The notes under the pieces were generated by a model. It was not told the DNA's origin and ran no database searches. It saw only the letters and a program-made list of their open reading frames with translations. Positions 41,249 to 49,857 of a DNA stretch of 62,333 bases are shown here, in pieces. Each line of letters starts with the position of its first letter. Position 1 is the first letter of the stretch. Both the position numbers and the translations under genes were made by a program. Source of the DNA: CAZFAP01 sp964516325 (GTDB lineage Bacteria; Auribacterota; JABMQX01); assembly GCA_964516325.1 (NCBI GenBank), contig CAZFAP010000006.1, positions 1 through 62,333 on the forward strand, read 5' to 3'.

Positions 41249-41390
41249 TCCGGCGCAACTCGCCGAGAATCCTGTCGGCCTCTTTCGAGAGGTGGGCGCA
41301 GACGCACCCCGGGCAACGCGGATACGAGGGACGGTCGCAAGGTTCGGGGCACAGGATTATTCGGTTGGGAAACCGAGCCGAGTTTGTCTA

Positions 41391-41924
41391 TCAGGTCTCC
41401 GGCGTCGGTTTCGTCGAAAAGAAGACGGGCCTGAGCTCGTCAAGAACGTGGGAGACGTGAGTGCCCTGCCAATAAAGCTTGTCGCAGGAAGGACACCGCA
41501 CGAAACTTTTCTGCGTCTGGAAAACAAACGGGGGCACTCGGTCCTGAACTTCCTCTCTTGGGATGGGTTCGAGAGGGGAGTTGCAGAGAAGACACCGGGA
41601 GAAGAGACTCTCCGAGGAGACTTTCAGTTTCAGCTCGGCGACGACCTGTTTCAACTGCTCAATCCAGTTATCGCTCGCGATGAGGAGGCATCGAGCCGAG
41701 CCGGGGTCGCCCGCAATGTCCGTATCTCTCGTCAGGATGACCCTGTTTTCCTCGACAGCTCGTCTGATAAGCTCCTGGTTCTCGATCTTCGGGAAGTAAA
41801 GCGTGTCGAACCCGAGAATCCTCAGCCACCTCGCGAGCTTCGCCAGATGGTCATCCGCGACCAGCCCCGGCGGCGGTTCGGCTTGTGGGTCGGCATTTCT
41901 TGAAGGGGTTTCCTGAGACTTCAT
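41391..41924 (-). CDS. Mut7-C RNase-domain protein with zinc ribbon
   Basis: The 177-residue protein carries the Mut7-C (DUF82) PIN-like domain: VADDHLAKLARWLRILGFDT followed by RVILTRDTDIAG, where Asp residues match PIN positions. The C-terminal zinc ribbon is built from CLLCNSPL and CPSCDKLYWQGTH. In this family an RNase activity is proposed. It follows the MTH938-like gene by four bases in the same direction, forming a two-gene unit convergent with the serine hydrolase. The N-terminal 20 residues are a polar extension. Confidence 0.9.
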   Translation of the reverse strand: MKSQETPSRNADPQAEPPPGLVADDHLAKLARWLRILGFDTLYFPKIENQELIRRAVEENRVILTRDTDIAGDPGSARCLLIASDNWIEQLKQVVAELKLKVSSESLFSRCLLCNSPLEPIPREEVQDRVPPFVFQTQKSFVRCPSCDKLYWQGTHVSHVLDELRPVFFSTKPTPET

Positions 41925-41928
41925 CGCA

Positions 41929-42267
41929 TCAACAGGTCAAATGCAAGCAGGTTACTACGCGGGCCGATTTGCTCAGTTTATTATGCGTGTCGCAGGCTTC
42001 TTTAGTCTCTTCGGCAACCAATTTTATTCCCAACGACCCGACATACTCCCGCGTTTCGAGAGGCACGGACATGTACCCGTAGGCGCCCGTCCCCACGATG
42101 AGGATTTCGGGCTTGGCGGCGAGGGCGTCCGTGAGGTCCTCGACGCAAAGGCGATGCCCTTCCTTTCGCCACCAACGGCTGTCCACCCTATCGGGATAGA
42201 TAATCACGTCGGAGCGATATTTCTCCCCGTCAATGGAGACGCACCCGAAAGTGTAGCTCTCAATCAT
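41929..42267 (-). CDS. MTH938/NDUFAF3-like domain protein
   Basis: The 112-residue protein shows the Mth938 pattern: SYTFGCVSIDGEKYRSDVII, WWRKEGHRLCVEDL and ILIVGTGAYGYMSVP, the latter two conserved across the family. The human relative NDUFAF3 is a complex I assembly factor; bacterial roles are unknown. The C-terminal 20 residues (SARVVTCLHLTC) are unusual. It leads the two-gene operon with Mut7-C. Confidence 0.85.
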   Translation of the reverse strand: MIESYTFGCVSIDGEKYRSDVIIYPDRVDSRWWRKEGHRLCVEDLTDALAAKPEILIVGTGAYGYMSVPLETREYVGSLGIKLVAEETKEACDTHNKLSKSARVVTCLHLTC

Positions 42268-42433
42268 GGCCTGACCTCCCTATTCGCCGCGAAGTGCAGA
42301 ACTGCCGAGTCCGGTCCATCCCACGGTCAACCACACCGACGACGACGCCGAAGCGAATTCTATTCCCTTGCCGATCACGCAGTCAATAATGCCGACGCTG
42401 TTCGTGTGTACGCGTCCGTATCAGCAAGAACTC

Positions 42434-42461
42434 ACCGCAGAGGGCGCCGACGGCGCAGAGG
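42434..42461 (+). repeat. ACCGCAGAG-family repeat, left arm of an inverted pair
   Basis: ACCGCAGAGGGCGCCGACGG then CGCAGAGG. An inverted relative starts 90 bases on, so the pair could fold into a long stem. Confidence 0.5.
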
Positions 42462-42505
42462 ACCGATGGTTGCGGCACCTGCCCTTGGAGGGACCCGTGA
42501 AGCCC

Positions 42506-42524
42506 CATGGGCAAGATGCCCATG
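42506..42524. repeat. Intergenic palindrome, second copy
   Basis: CATGGGCAAGATGCCCATG, the reverse complement of the 19-mer at 18615-18633. It lies between the two ACCGCAGAG repeats. Confidence 0.65.
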
Positions 42525-42550
42525 CCACGATCCTCCTGCGGGCGGTGCTG

Positions 42551-42578
42551 CCTCTGAGGTCTCTGCGAACTCTGCGGT
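42551..42578 (-). repeat. ACCGCAGAG-family repeat, right arm of an inverted pair
   Basis: Minus-strand ACCGCAGAGTTCGCAGAGAC then CTCAGAGG, the same unit as at 5696-5722 and, inverted, at 42434-42461. Confidence 0.5.
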
Positions 42579-42662
42579 TTCATCCTCACAGGGGGGACCC
42601 CGGGATTGCCGGTGACTTCCGCCACGGGTAACTGAGGGGATACACAGCCACGCTCAAATGAG

Positions 42663-42691
42663 TTGACGGGGAGGTCGTTTGCTGATAAAAA
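42663..42691 (+). promoter_or_regulatory. Possible promoter of mfd
   Basis: TTGACG (42663-42668) and TAAAAA (42686-42691) are 17 bases apart, about 178 bases upstream of the ATG. Confidence 0.4.
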
Positions 42692-42868
42692 CTCTATTGG
42701 CACAGGGTCAGCAAGGTGGAGGCGCTCTCGAACGCCCCTCGCGTACGTGAGTTCACCCCGCCATGCTTCTGCTTGCGCGATTACGTCGGCGCCACACGAA
42801 AGTTTTCGGCGGCGAGGTCGCGTTGATGCGGAGAGGGCCTCTGCGTCGCGTTCCCAAAGAAATTCCCC

Positions 42869-45800
42869 ATGCAGCGTCTCTTCGACGAGATAAAGAAGAG
42901 TGGGGTCTTTGACGGGTTTGTCTCCCAGGTATCCAGAGGGGAAGACCTTGTCGTCGAAGGACTCTGGGATTCGATAAAAGCCCTTCTCTGCGCTGTTCTC
43001 GTTGATCCAGGGGGAAGGACTGCGCTCTATGTCGCGAGGTCGCCGACCGAGGCGGATGTCGTTCACGACGACATCAACAGCTTCAAGCCCGGCGCCGCAA
43101 TGCTCTTCCCTTCCTGGGAAACCCTGCCTCACGAGAAGATTCCCCCGCACCCGGAAATCGTCAGCGACAGATTCAACGTTCTCAAACGGCTTCTCGACGC
43201 TGGCCCCTCCAAAAAGCCCTTTGTCGTGGTCACGAGCATCCACGCGGCACTCCAGAAGATTGTCTCGCCCCGCAAATTGAAGGAAGGCTTGTTCACGGTC
43301 GCGGCTGGGGACGAGATTCCTATGGAGGAACTGCTGACGCGGCTGGTTTCCCTTTCCTACGGGCGGGAGCAGATGGTGGAAGAAAAAGGCGCCTTTTCGG
43401 TCCGGGGAGGGATCGTGGACGTTTTCTCGATAACGGACACCTTCCCGACGAGGTTGGAATTCTTTGGGAACACGATCGAGTCCATCCGCGAATTTGACCC
43501 TGTCAGCCAACGCTCGACTCGCAAAGTGGACTATGTGACGATCCTGCCAGCCAACGAGGTCGTTCTCAACGCCGAGAGCGGCAGCGAACTTTCCACAATC
43601 CTCGATTTTTTCGACCCAAAAACTGTGACCATGATGTGCGACGACCTTTCGGAGATTCACAGAAGGGCAGAGGAGATTCTGGCGCAAGTTCCGCCCGAAG
43701 CGGGGCAGTTCCTCAGTGTTGAGCAATTCGAGCGACAGGCGGAGCCCTGGCCCAAAATCTTCTTCAACGACCTACCTCTGGTGACCGCGCGGACGGCGGA
43801 AACGGCACGCTTTGTCGTCAACGTCAAGCCCCTGGGGTCCTTGGCGGGCGTCAAGTTCGTGGCGGAGGATTCCGATGAAGCGCGGATGGAAATCTTCGAG
43901 TCCATTCCCGCATGGCTGAAAGAGGATCGCCGCATCTATTTCGTCTGCAACAAGACCGGCGAAGAGGAACGGCTGCGGGGAATTCTCGAGGAGAAAGGGA
44001 TTGGAATCACGCCGAATATGCGGTTCGCGACGGGCCGATTGAATTCCGGCTTCTTTCTCGAGGACATTGCCACCATCGTCGTTCCGGATAAGGAAATCTT
44101 CCACCGATACAAGATCCGGCGTGCGCCGCGAAAGTTCGTCAGCACCGCCCCGTTGCGGGACCTGGGGGAGCTTTCGAGGAGGGACTACGTCGTCCACCTG
44201 CACCACGGAATCGGACGCTTTCTTGGCATTGTGACGCTGAAGGAGCACGACCCGAATAGAGAATTCCTCGCGATTGAATACGCCGACGACGCGAAGCTCT
44301 ACGTGCCAATAGCTCAAGCAAACCTGGTCACCAAATACATTGGTCCCACGAAGCGTGTGCCGAAACTGGACACCCTCGGAGGAACCCGCTGGGCGGGGCG
44401 AAAAAGGAGAGTGGAGCTGGCTCTTCAGAATTACGCAAGCGACTTGTTGGAGCTGTACGCCACGCGGCAGTCGGCGGACGGCACAGCCTTCTCGCCGGAC
44501 ACCGAGTGGCAGAGAGAATTCGAGGACGCCTTCATCTACGAGGAGACTCCCGACCAGACCAAGGCTATCGAAGACCTGAAAAGGGACATGGAATCCCCTC
44601 GCCCGACGGACAGGCTGATCTGCGGGGATGTGGGGTACGGGAAAACGGAGGTGGCGATTCGGGCGGCTTTCAAGGCGGTCATGGACAACCGGCAAGTGGC
44701 GGTGCTCGTGCCGACGACGGTTCTCGCTCAGCAGCACTACCACACATTTTCGGAACGAATGGCGGACTACCCGGTCGCCATCGAAGTCCTCAGCCGATTC
44801 AAGAAGCCCGCGGAACAGAAGCGAATCATCAAGGGACTCAAATCCGCCGCCATTGATATTGTCATCGGAACGCACCGCCTGATCCAGAGGGACATCAACT
44901 TCAAGGACCTCGGTTTGGTCATCGTTGACGAGGAGCAGCGTTTCGGGGTCAAGCACAAAGAAAAGCTCAAGCAGCTTCGGCGAATGGTTGACGTGCTGAC
45001 CATGACCGCCACGCCGATCCCCCGGACTCTCTACATGTCGCTCGTCGGCGCCCGGGACATGAGCAACATTGACACGCCGCCCCTCGACAGGCTTCCCGTC
45101 AAAACCCTACTCGTGGAATTTGACCCGCAGATGATTCGGTCGGCAATCCTCCGGGAGTTGAACCGCGATGGGCAGGTCTATTTTCTTCACAACCGCGTGC
45201 ACACAATAGAGAAAATGAAGGAGTACCTCGAGAAGCTCGTCCCTGAAGCCACCATCATGACCGCCCATGGGCAGATGGACGAGGAAGAACTCGAAATGGT
45301 CATGGAGTATTTCATCAACGGCTCCATTGACGTGCTCGTCTGCACGACCATCATTGAGTCCGGGCTGGACATACCGAACGCAAACACCATCATCATTGAC
45401 CGAGCGGACGCCTTCGGGCTGGCGGACCTCTATCAGCTCCGCGGAAGGGTTGGGCGATGGAAGCATCAGGCGTACGCGTATTTGATGGTGCCTCGAAGTC
45501 GCGAGATTCTGGAAGATGCGAGAAAACGGTTGAAAGCGATCCTCGAGGCACAGGGCTTCGGGGCGGGCTTTCAGATTGCCATGAAAGACCTGGAGATCCG
45601 AGGCGCGGGAAATATCCTTGGCACCGAGCAGCACGGGCATATCGCGGCAGTGGGCTTTGCGCTTTATTGCCATCTTTTGAAGAGGACCATCGAGCGGCTC
45701 AGGGGCAAGCAAGTTCCGGAAGATATAGACGTCGCTGTGAGGCTCGACCTCGATGCCTACATCCCCACCTCGTACATTCCCGACGACAAGCAGAGGATTG

Positions 45801-46102
45801 ACATTTACAAACGGCTCGCAGACGCTCCCGGCGATGAAGAAGTCCGGGAGATCGCCGCCGAGATGGAGGACCGGTTTGGTCCCCTCCCTGAAGAGGTCCG
45901 CAATCTCATCGAAGTTGCCAGTTTGAAGGTTTGGGCAAAAAATGAGAAGATAACGCGAATCGAAGTCAGCGACGGCAAAATCATCGCGGAGAGAGCGGGC
46001 CGCAAGCTCATGATAGACGGGCGGTTTCCCCGCATACAAAAGGCGGAGGGAAGAGCCATTGCCCGCGAAATCCGAAGGAGCCTTCAAGCGCTGCTTCAGT
46101 GA
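42869..46102 (+). CDS. mfd: Mfd, transcription-repair coupling factor
   Basis: The 1077-residue translocase displaces stalled RNA polymerase and recruits UvrA. Order of regions: UvrB-like module (YVARSPTEADVVHDD to about 350), RNA-polymerase-interacting domain near 430-520 (VVHLHHGIGRFLGIVTL), then the RecG-type motor. Walker A is GDVGYGKTEVAIRAAFKA (about 587) and motif II is DEEQRFGVKHKEKL (about 690). TMTATPIPRTLYMSLVGARD, IESGLDIPNANTIIIDRAD and QLRGRVGR follow. The TRCF C-terminal domain (RIDIYKRLADAPGDEEV) is complete. The length is close to the usual 1100-1150. Two SurA-like lipoprotein genes follow. Confidence 0.98.
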   Translation: MQRLFDEIKKSGVFDGFVSQVSRGEDLVVEGLWDSIKALLCAVLVDPGGRTALYVARSPTEADVVHDDINSFKPGAAMLFPSWETLPHEKIPPHPEIVSDRFNVLKRLLDAGPSKKPFVVVTSIHAALQKIVSPRKLKEGLFTVAAGDEIPMEELLTRLVSLSYGREQMVEEKGAFSVRGGIVDVFSITDTFPTRLEFFGNTIESIREFDPVSQRSTRKVDYVTILPANEVVLNAESGSELSTILDFFDPKTVTMMCDDLSEIHRRAEEILAQVPPEAGQFLSVEQFERQAEPWPKIFFNDLPLVTARTAETARFVVNVKPLGSLAGVKFVAEDSDEARMEIFESIPAWLKEDRRIYFVCNKTGEEERLRGILEEKGIGITPNMRFATGRLNSGFFLEDIATIVVPDKEIFHRYKIRRAPRKFVSTAPLRDLGELSRRDYVVHLHHGIGRFLGIVTLKEHDPNREFLAIEYADDAKLYVPIAQANLVTKYIGPTKRVPKLDTLGGTRWAGRKRRVELALQNYASDLLELYATRQSADGTAFSPDTEWQREFEDAFIYEETPDQTKAIEDLKRDMESPRPTDRLICGDVGYGKTEVAIRAAFKAVMDNRQVAVLVPTTVLAQQHYHTFSERMADYPVAIEVLSRFKKPAEQKRIIKGLKSAAIDIVIGTHRLIQRDINFKDLGLVIVDEEQRFGVKHKEKLKQLRRMVDVLTMTATPIPRTLYMSLVGARDMSNIDTPPLDRLPVKTLLVEFDPQMIRSAILRELNRDGQVYFLHNRVHTIEKMKEYLEKLVPEATIMTAHGQMDEEELEMVMEYFINGSIDVLVCTTIIESGLDIPNANTIIIDRADAFGLADLYQLRGRVGRWKHQAYAYLMVPRSREILEDARKRLKAILEAQGFGAGFQIAMKDLEIRGAGNILGTEQHGHIAAVGFALYCHLLKRTIERLRGKQVPEDIDVAVRLDLDAYIPTSYIPDDKQRIDIYKRLADAPGDEEVREIAAEMEDRFGPLPEEVRNLIEVASLKVWAKNEKITRIEVSDGKIIAERAGRKLMIDGRFPRIQKAEGRAIAREIRRSLQALLQ

Positions 46103-46270
46103 AGCTTCCCGCAAAACGGCGCCGCGCGGGCCCCGTCCCGCTTGACTCCGAGCGCTCGCCCGACGAGACGGAAAAGAGCGTGCGGGCCTCACGATCGGAG
46201 TAAAGAGCGCGTGAGGGCGAGGCGGCACCGAAGGGCGTTGAGCCAAACGGCAAGATCGAGAGAACGTTCC

Positions 46271-47515
46271 ATGAGACGAACGACGAAGGCTGCTGTGGGC
46301 ATCGCGATATTGATCCTCGCGGCGTCGAGCTGCGTCCGCAAAACCCCCGAGGAAAGGGACCTGGTTCTGGCGATTATCGGCGAGAGAAGAGTAAGGGGAA
46401 GCGATTTTCGCCGAGAACTTGACCGGCTCGACCCGAGCCTGAGAAGCCGATACAGCAGGGACCGGATGGCTCTGCTGAATAAGATGATCGAAGATCACGT
46501 CATCTATCAGAAAGCCGTCGAGAAGAACGTGTCCCGAACCCGGGAAGCCCAAAGGCGTCTGGCGTGGGCGGAGGCAGAGGCGGCTATCGCTCGCCTCAAA
46601 GAAAGGGAGTTCTATACGAAGGTCGCCGTTTCCAAGGAAGAGATGGAGAAAAGGTACCAGGAGGAAATCGCGCGGCCCGAGCAGTCCAAAATCGTCAAGC
46701 CGGTCTTGTACATCTCCAGTTACCCGGACGACGACACAAGCAGCGTGATCAACATGATCGAGTCCGGACTCGGACAAGGGCTTTCTTTCCCCGAGATTGC
46801 CAGGCGCGATTCCCTCCCCTACGATACGATCGAGTTCGACTCGCCCCGTTTTGGCGAGCTTCCGCCCCAGATTCAGAAGGTTGCCGTCTCGATGAACAGC
46901 AGGACGGTTGTAGCTGCGAAGATGGGGGAAGCGATCCTTTATTTGGTCAAAGACGTTGCGCCTCTCTCCTCCTCGTTTCGGGAGGTCCGGCGCGTCATAC
47001 GCAACGAGAAGAGTGAGAAGGCGGTGCGAGAGTGGCTTTCCTCTCAGCGTGCGCGAAGCACCATCCGCGTCCACGAAGAGGCTCAGGACTCGTCCAACAC
47101 CGACGCCGTTGCTGTCGAAGTCAACGGGACGGAGATAACTGTCGGGGACATAGTGGCGCTTTTCCGAGGTCTGCCCGAGCCGCAGAGGAGTGAAAGGGCC
47201 TCGGACTGGAAGGCTCTCGTGGACGAGGCTATTGACAGGGAGATTCTCAGGCAGGAAGCGTGGAAAAAAGGGGTTCAGAACGATCCGACAATTAAGAAAA
47301 ACGTGGAGCGAGAAAGCCGCCGAATTCTCGTCGAGCTTCTCACGGAGCAGTCGGTGAGCGGCTATACTCCGGCGGCAAGGGAAGAGGCGCGCGCCCGGTG
47401 GGTGGAGGGGCTGAAAAAAGCGGCTGGCGTGAAAGTGTTTTCCGAAAACGTGAAAAAGATGTATATTCCACCATCCAGAGAAATACAGGAAGTCTTCGGA
47501 GGACAATCTATCTGA
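46271..47515 (+). CDS. SurA/PpiC-like periplasmic lipoprotein (degenerate PPIase)
   Basis: The 414-residue protein starts at ATG 46271 with a signal peptide and lipobox-like AASSC. The N-terminal module (VLAIIGERRVRGSDFRREL and LLNKMIEDHVIYQKAVEKN) is the SurA chaperone fold. A middle PPIC-type region ends in VAAKMGEAILYLVKDVAP. The C-terminal part repeats the SurA-like pattern (VAVEVNGTEITVGDIVALF). The rotamase region seems degenerate, so it may act only as a chaperone for outer-membrane proteins. It is followed eight bases later by the frame of a second, more typical paralogue. An in-frame extension to 46142 is not supported. Confidence 0.8.
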   Translation: MRRTTKAAVGIAILILAASSCVRKTPEERDLVLAIIGERRVRGSDFRRELDRLDPSLRSRYSRDRMALLNKMIEDHVIYQKAVEKNVSRTREAQRRLAWAEAEAAIARLKEREFYTKVAVSKEEMEKRYQEEIARPEQSKIVKPVLYISSYPDDDTSSVINMIESGLGQGLSFPEIARRDSLPYDTIEFDSPRFGELPPQIQKVAVSMNSRTVVAAKMGEAILYLVKDVAPLSSSFREVRRVIRNEKSEKAVREWLSSQRARSTIRVHEEAQDSSNTDAVAVEVNGTEITVGDIVALFRGLPEPQRSERASDWKALVDEAIDREILRQEAWKKGVQNDPTIKKNVERESRRILVELLTEQSVSGYTPAAREEARARWVEGLKKAAGVKVFSENVKKMYIPPSREIQEVFGGQSI

Positions 47516-47603
47516 GGAAGCTATGAACCGTTCGGGCGGCGAGCGAAAGAGCGATGGCGTGCGTGAGGCTCCGAATGCCGTGCTGCTTAAGGGAGGGAGC
47601 AGC

Positions 47604-48713
47604 GTGAGGAAATGGTCCCGGAGACGCCTGACGGGCGTCCTCGGTTGCGGACTCGTCCTCTGTTTCCTTTTGTTAGCCTGTGGCAGAGCGGAGGAAGTGG
47701 CTGCGCCCGCTCCTTCCGGCACAGGGGCAAGTCCAAGCGTCCAGCAACCGAAGCAACCGGCGCCTCCTCCGGAACCAACTTTCACCCCGATGCTCGCCCT
47801 CGACACCGTCGTGGCATTAGTGAACAGCCAGGCAATAACCCTCGACGACCTTCAGCACCAGAGCAGTGCCCTCCTCGAATACAGTCAGAGAAGAGGGAGA
47901 CCGGAGGAATGGCCTCGCATCAGAGAAGCGATACTCAAGGCTCAGTTGGAGGTTCTGATTGACAAAACGTTGATCCTCATGGAAGCCAAGCAGCTCGGCG
48001 CCCGGGTGGACGACTGGCGGGTGCGCGAAGCGATTATGTCGTTGAGGGAACTAAAGTCCGCGTTCGAGGGGGACCTTGCGAAATATCTCGTGGCGAGGGG
48101 AATGACGTACCGCCAACTCTATGACGAAATTGCGGACCAGCTTTTGTACAGCGGGATGGTCCAGGCGAAAATGCTGCCGAAGGTCCGCGTCTCCCCGACG
48201 GAGATCGAGCAGTACTATCAGAAGAACATCGAAAAGTTCACCGAGCAGGCGGCGATTCATTGCTTCGCCATAACCTTCATGAAGCGCGACAATCCGGAAT
48301 CCGCCGCCGCTGTCCTCACAAAGGCACGCCAGGCTCTTCAGAAAATCGCCGCGGGGGGCTATTTCCCCGACGTGGCGAAGGAATACTCCGAGGACCCCGC
48401 CCACGCGGAGAAGGGAGGCGACTGGGGTTGGATCACACCGCAAACCCTGGAGAAAAAGGCTTCCGATGCGGCATTTGCCCTCAAGGAAGGGGAGTTCAGC
48501 GGCGTTGTGGAGGGCGACGCCGCCTATTGGATTCTCTGGGTCAAGGAGAAACGGGATATGTCGGTCATTCCTCTCTCAGCCGCCTGGAGGGAGATCGAGC
48601 TGGACATCAAGACGCAGAAACTGGATGCGGAAATTCGGCGATGGGGACAGGCTCTCCGACGGAAGGCGGCGATAACCTACCCCGTTCCGATCAGCGAAAT
48701 CCTCGGAAAGTGA
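47604..48713 (+). CDS. SurA-like PPIC-type peptidyl-prolyl isomerase, lipoprotein
   Basis: From GTG 47604, set by GGGAGGG 11 bases upstream, the product is 369 residues with a basic N-region and a lipobox LLLAC. An ATG at 47523 would add 27 polar residues. After a Pro/Ala linker come the SurA N-domain (VVALVNSQAITLDDLQHQSS, LEVLIDKTLILMEAKQLG) and one PPIC rotamase domain (CFAITFMKRDNPES, FPDVAKEYSEDPAHAEKGGD, WGWITPQTLE, FALKEGEFSGVV). Predicted role: periplasmic folding of outer-membrane proteins. surA-pdxA-rsmA order is the same as in E. coli. Confidence 0.88.
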   Translation: MRKWSRRRLTGVLGCGLVLCFLLLACGRAEEVAAPAPSGTGASPSVQQPKQPAPPPEPTFTPMLALDTVVALVNSQAITLDDLQHQSSALLEYSQRRGRPEEWPRIREAILKAQLEVLIDKTLILMEAKQLGARVDDWRVREAIMSLRELKSAFEGDLAKYLVARGMTYRQLYDEIADQLLYSGMVQAKMLPKVRVSPTEIEQYYQKNIEKFTEQAAIHCFAITFMKRDNPESAAAVLTKARQALQKIAAGGYFPDVAKEYSEDPAHAEKGGDWGWITPQTLEKKASDAAFALKEGEFSGVVEGDAAYWILWVKEKRDMSVIPLSAAWREIELDIKTQKLDAEIRRWGQALRRKAAITYPVPISEILGK

Positions 48714-48795
48714 AATCGGCGGTGAAGTTCAGCGTCGGTCGCTTTCGGGGTCGTCATTCGTTTCTTCCCTCTGCCTGAACATCTGAGCACTCGCC

Positions 48796-49839
48796 ATGAA
48801 TGGACGAAATTTCGTGAGAAGCAAGAATCTTCCCCTTCTCGGCGTCACTATGGGGGATGCCGCCGGCATCGGGCCGGAAGTCATCGCGAAAGCGCTGACC
48901 GATAGAAGGGTCGCGCAATCCTGCCGGTGCGTCATCTACGGCGACGAGAGAGTCTTCTCCTGCGTCCTCCGGGACCTCCGGCTGGAGCTTCCGTTTCAAT
49001 TGGTGGAATCTCCAGAGAACGCCGTTGATGCCCGGATTTCGTTTCTCCATTGTCCGCAGCACCCAATGTCCCACGTGAAGTACGGCGAGATGGATGACCG
49101 GTGCGCAGTGAACTCCGTTCGTTACATTAGCCGAGCGATAGACGACGCTCTCTCGTCCAGAATAGACGGGATGGTCACGGCGCCAATAAACAAGGCGTCC
49201 ATCCGGCAGGCAGGGCTTCCGCTCGATGGACACACCGGCTATCTTGCCGAGAAGTCCGGGGCGACCGACTACGCCATGATGTTCGTCGGAGGAGGGCTAC
49301 GGGTTGTCTTGATGACGGTTCATATTCGTCTGGCGGCTGTTCCCCAGCGAATCACGGAATCCGCTGTTCTCGGGAAAATCCGGCTGACGCACCGCTATCT
49401 GCAAGGCTGGTTTGGGATTGACAAGCCGCGCATCGCCGTCTGTGGACTGAATCCCCACGCGGGCGAGGAAGGGATGTTTGGCGACGAGGAAAGTGAAAGC
49501 ATTTTGCCCGCTATCCGCACGGCGCAATCCGAAAAAATGGCCGTCTCTGGTCCCTATCCGGCGGACACGGTTTTCAATCGCTGCAAAAGCGGCGAGTTCG
49601 ACGTCGTCATAGCGATGTACCACGACCAGGGATTGCTCCCCGTCAAGCTCCTGGCTTTCGACGAGGGCGTCAACATCACCATCGGCCTCCCCTTCGTGAG
49701 AACCTCGCCCGACCACGGCACCGCGTACGACATCGCTGGCAAAGGCGTCGCTCATCCCGGCAGCATGACCGCCGCTGTCCTGCTGGCAGCCGAAATCGCG
49801 GCCAGACTGAAGAAAGCCACACCGCATGGTCGTCCCTGA
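48796..49839 (+). CDS. pdxA: PdxA, 4-hydroxythreonine-4-phosphate dehydrogenase
   Basis: The 347-residue NAD-dependent enzyme acts in DXP-dependent pyridoxal phosphate biosynthesis. Conserved features are GVTMGDAAGIGPEVIAKAL, MVTAPINKASI, LDGHTGYLAEKSG (metal His), VCGLNPHAGEEGMFG, MYHDQGLLPVKLLAFDEG and GLPFVRTSPDHGTAYDIAG. The protein is full length. A homologue in the PdxA2 group with other substrates cannot be excluded, but the position beside surA and rsmA favours PdxA. rsmA follows after 18 bases. Confidence 0.95.
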   Translation: MNGRNFVRSKNLPLLGVTMGDAAGIGPEVIAKALTDRRVAQSCRCVIYGDERVFSCVLRDLRLELPFQLVESPENAVDARISFLHCPQHPMSHVKYGEMDDRCAVNSVRYISRAIDDALSSRIDGMVTAPINKASIRQAGLPLDGHTGYLAEKSGATDYAMMFVGGGLRVVLMTVHIRLAAVPQRITESAVLGKIRLTHRYLQGWFGIDKPRIAVCGLNPHAGEEGMFGDEESESILPAIRTAQSEKMAVSGPYPADTVFNRCKSGEFDVVIAMYHDQGLLPVKLLAFDEGVNITIGLPFVRTSPDHGTAYDIAGKGVAHPGSMTAAVLLAAEIAARLKKATPHGRP

Positions 49840-49857
49840 TTCCGGAGCTCGTCTTGC

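Larger units (their letters stand above)
42268..42868. other. Intergenic region upstream of mfd, 601 bases
   Basis: It contains two ACCGCAGAG-family repeats in inverted orientation (42434-42461 and 42551-42578), the 19-base palindrome between them, and a promoter at 42663-42691. No gene is supported; long minus-strand frames here are continuations of the shadow of mfd. Confidence 0.6.

Noticed and set aside
45107..47806. An 899-codon open frame on the minus strand opposite mfd and the first SurA-like gene
   Set aside because: It lies wholly antisense to genes with unambiguous motifs, is Arg/Pro/Ser-rich without domains, and reflects codon-position GC bias.
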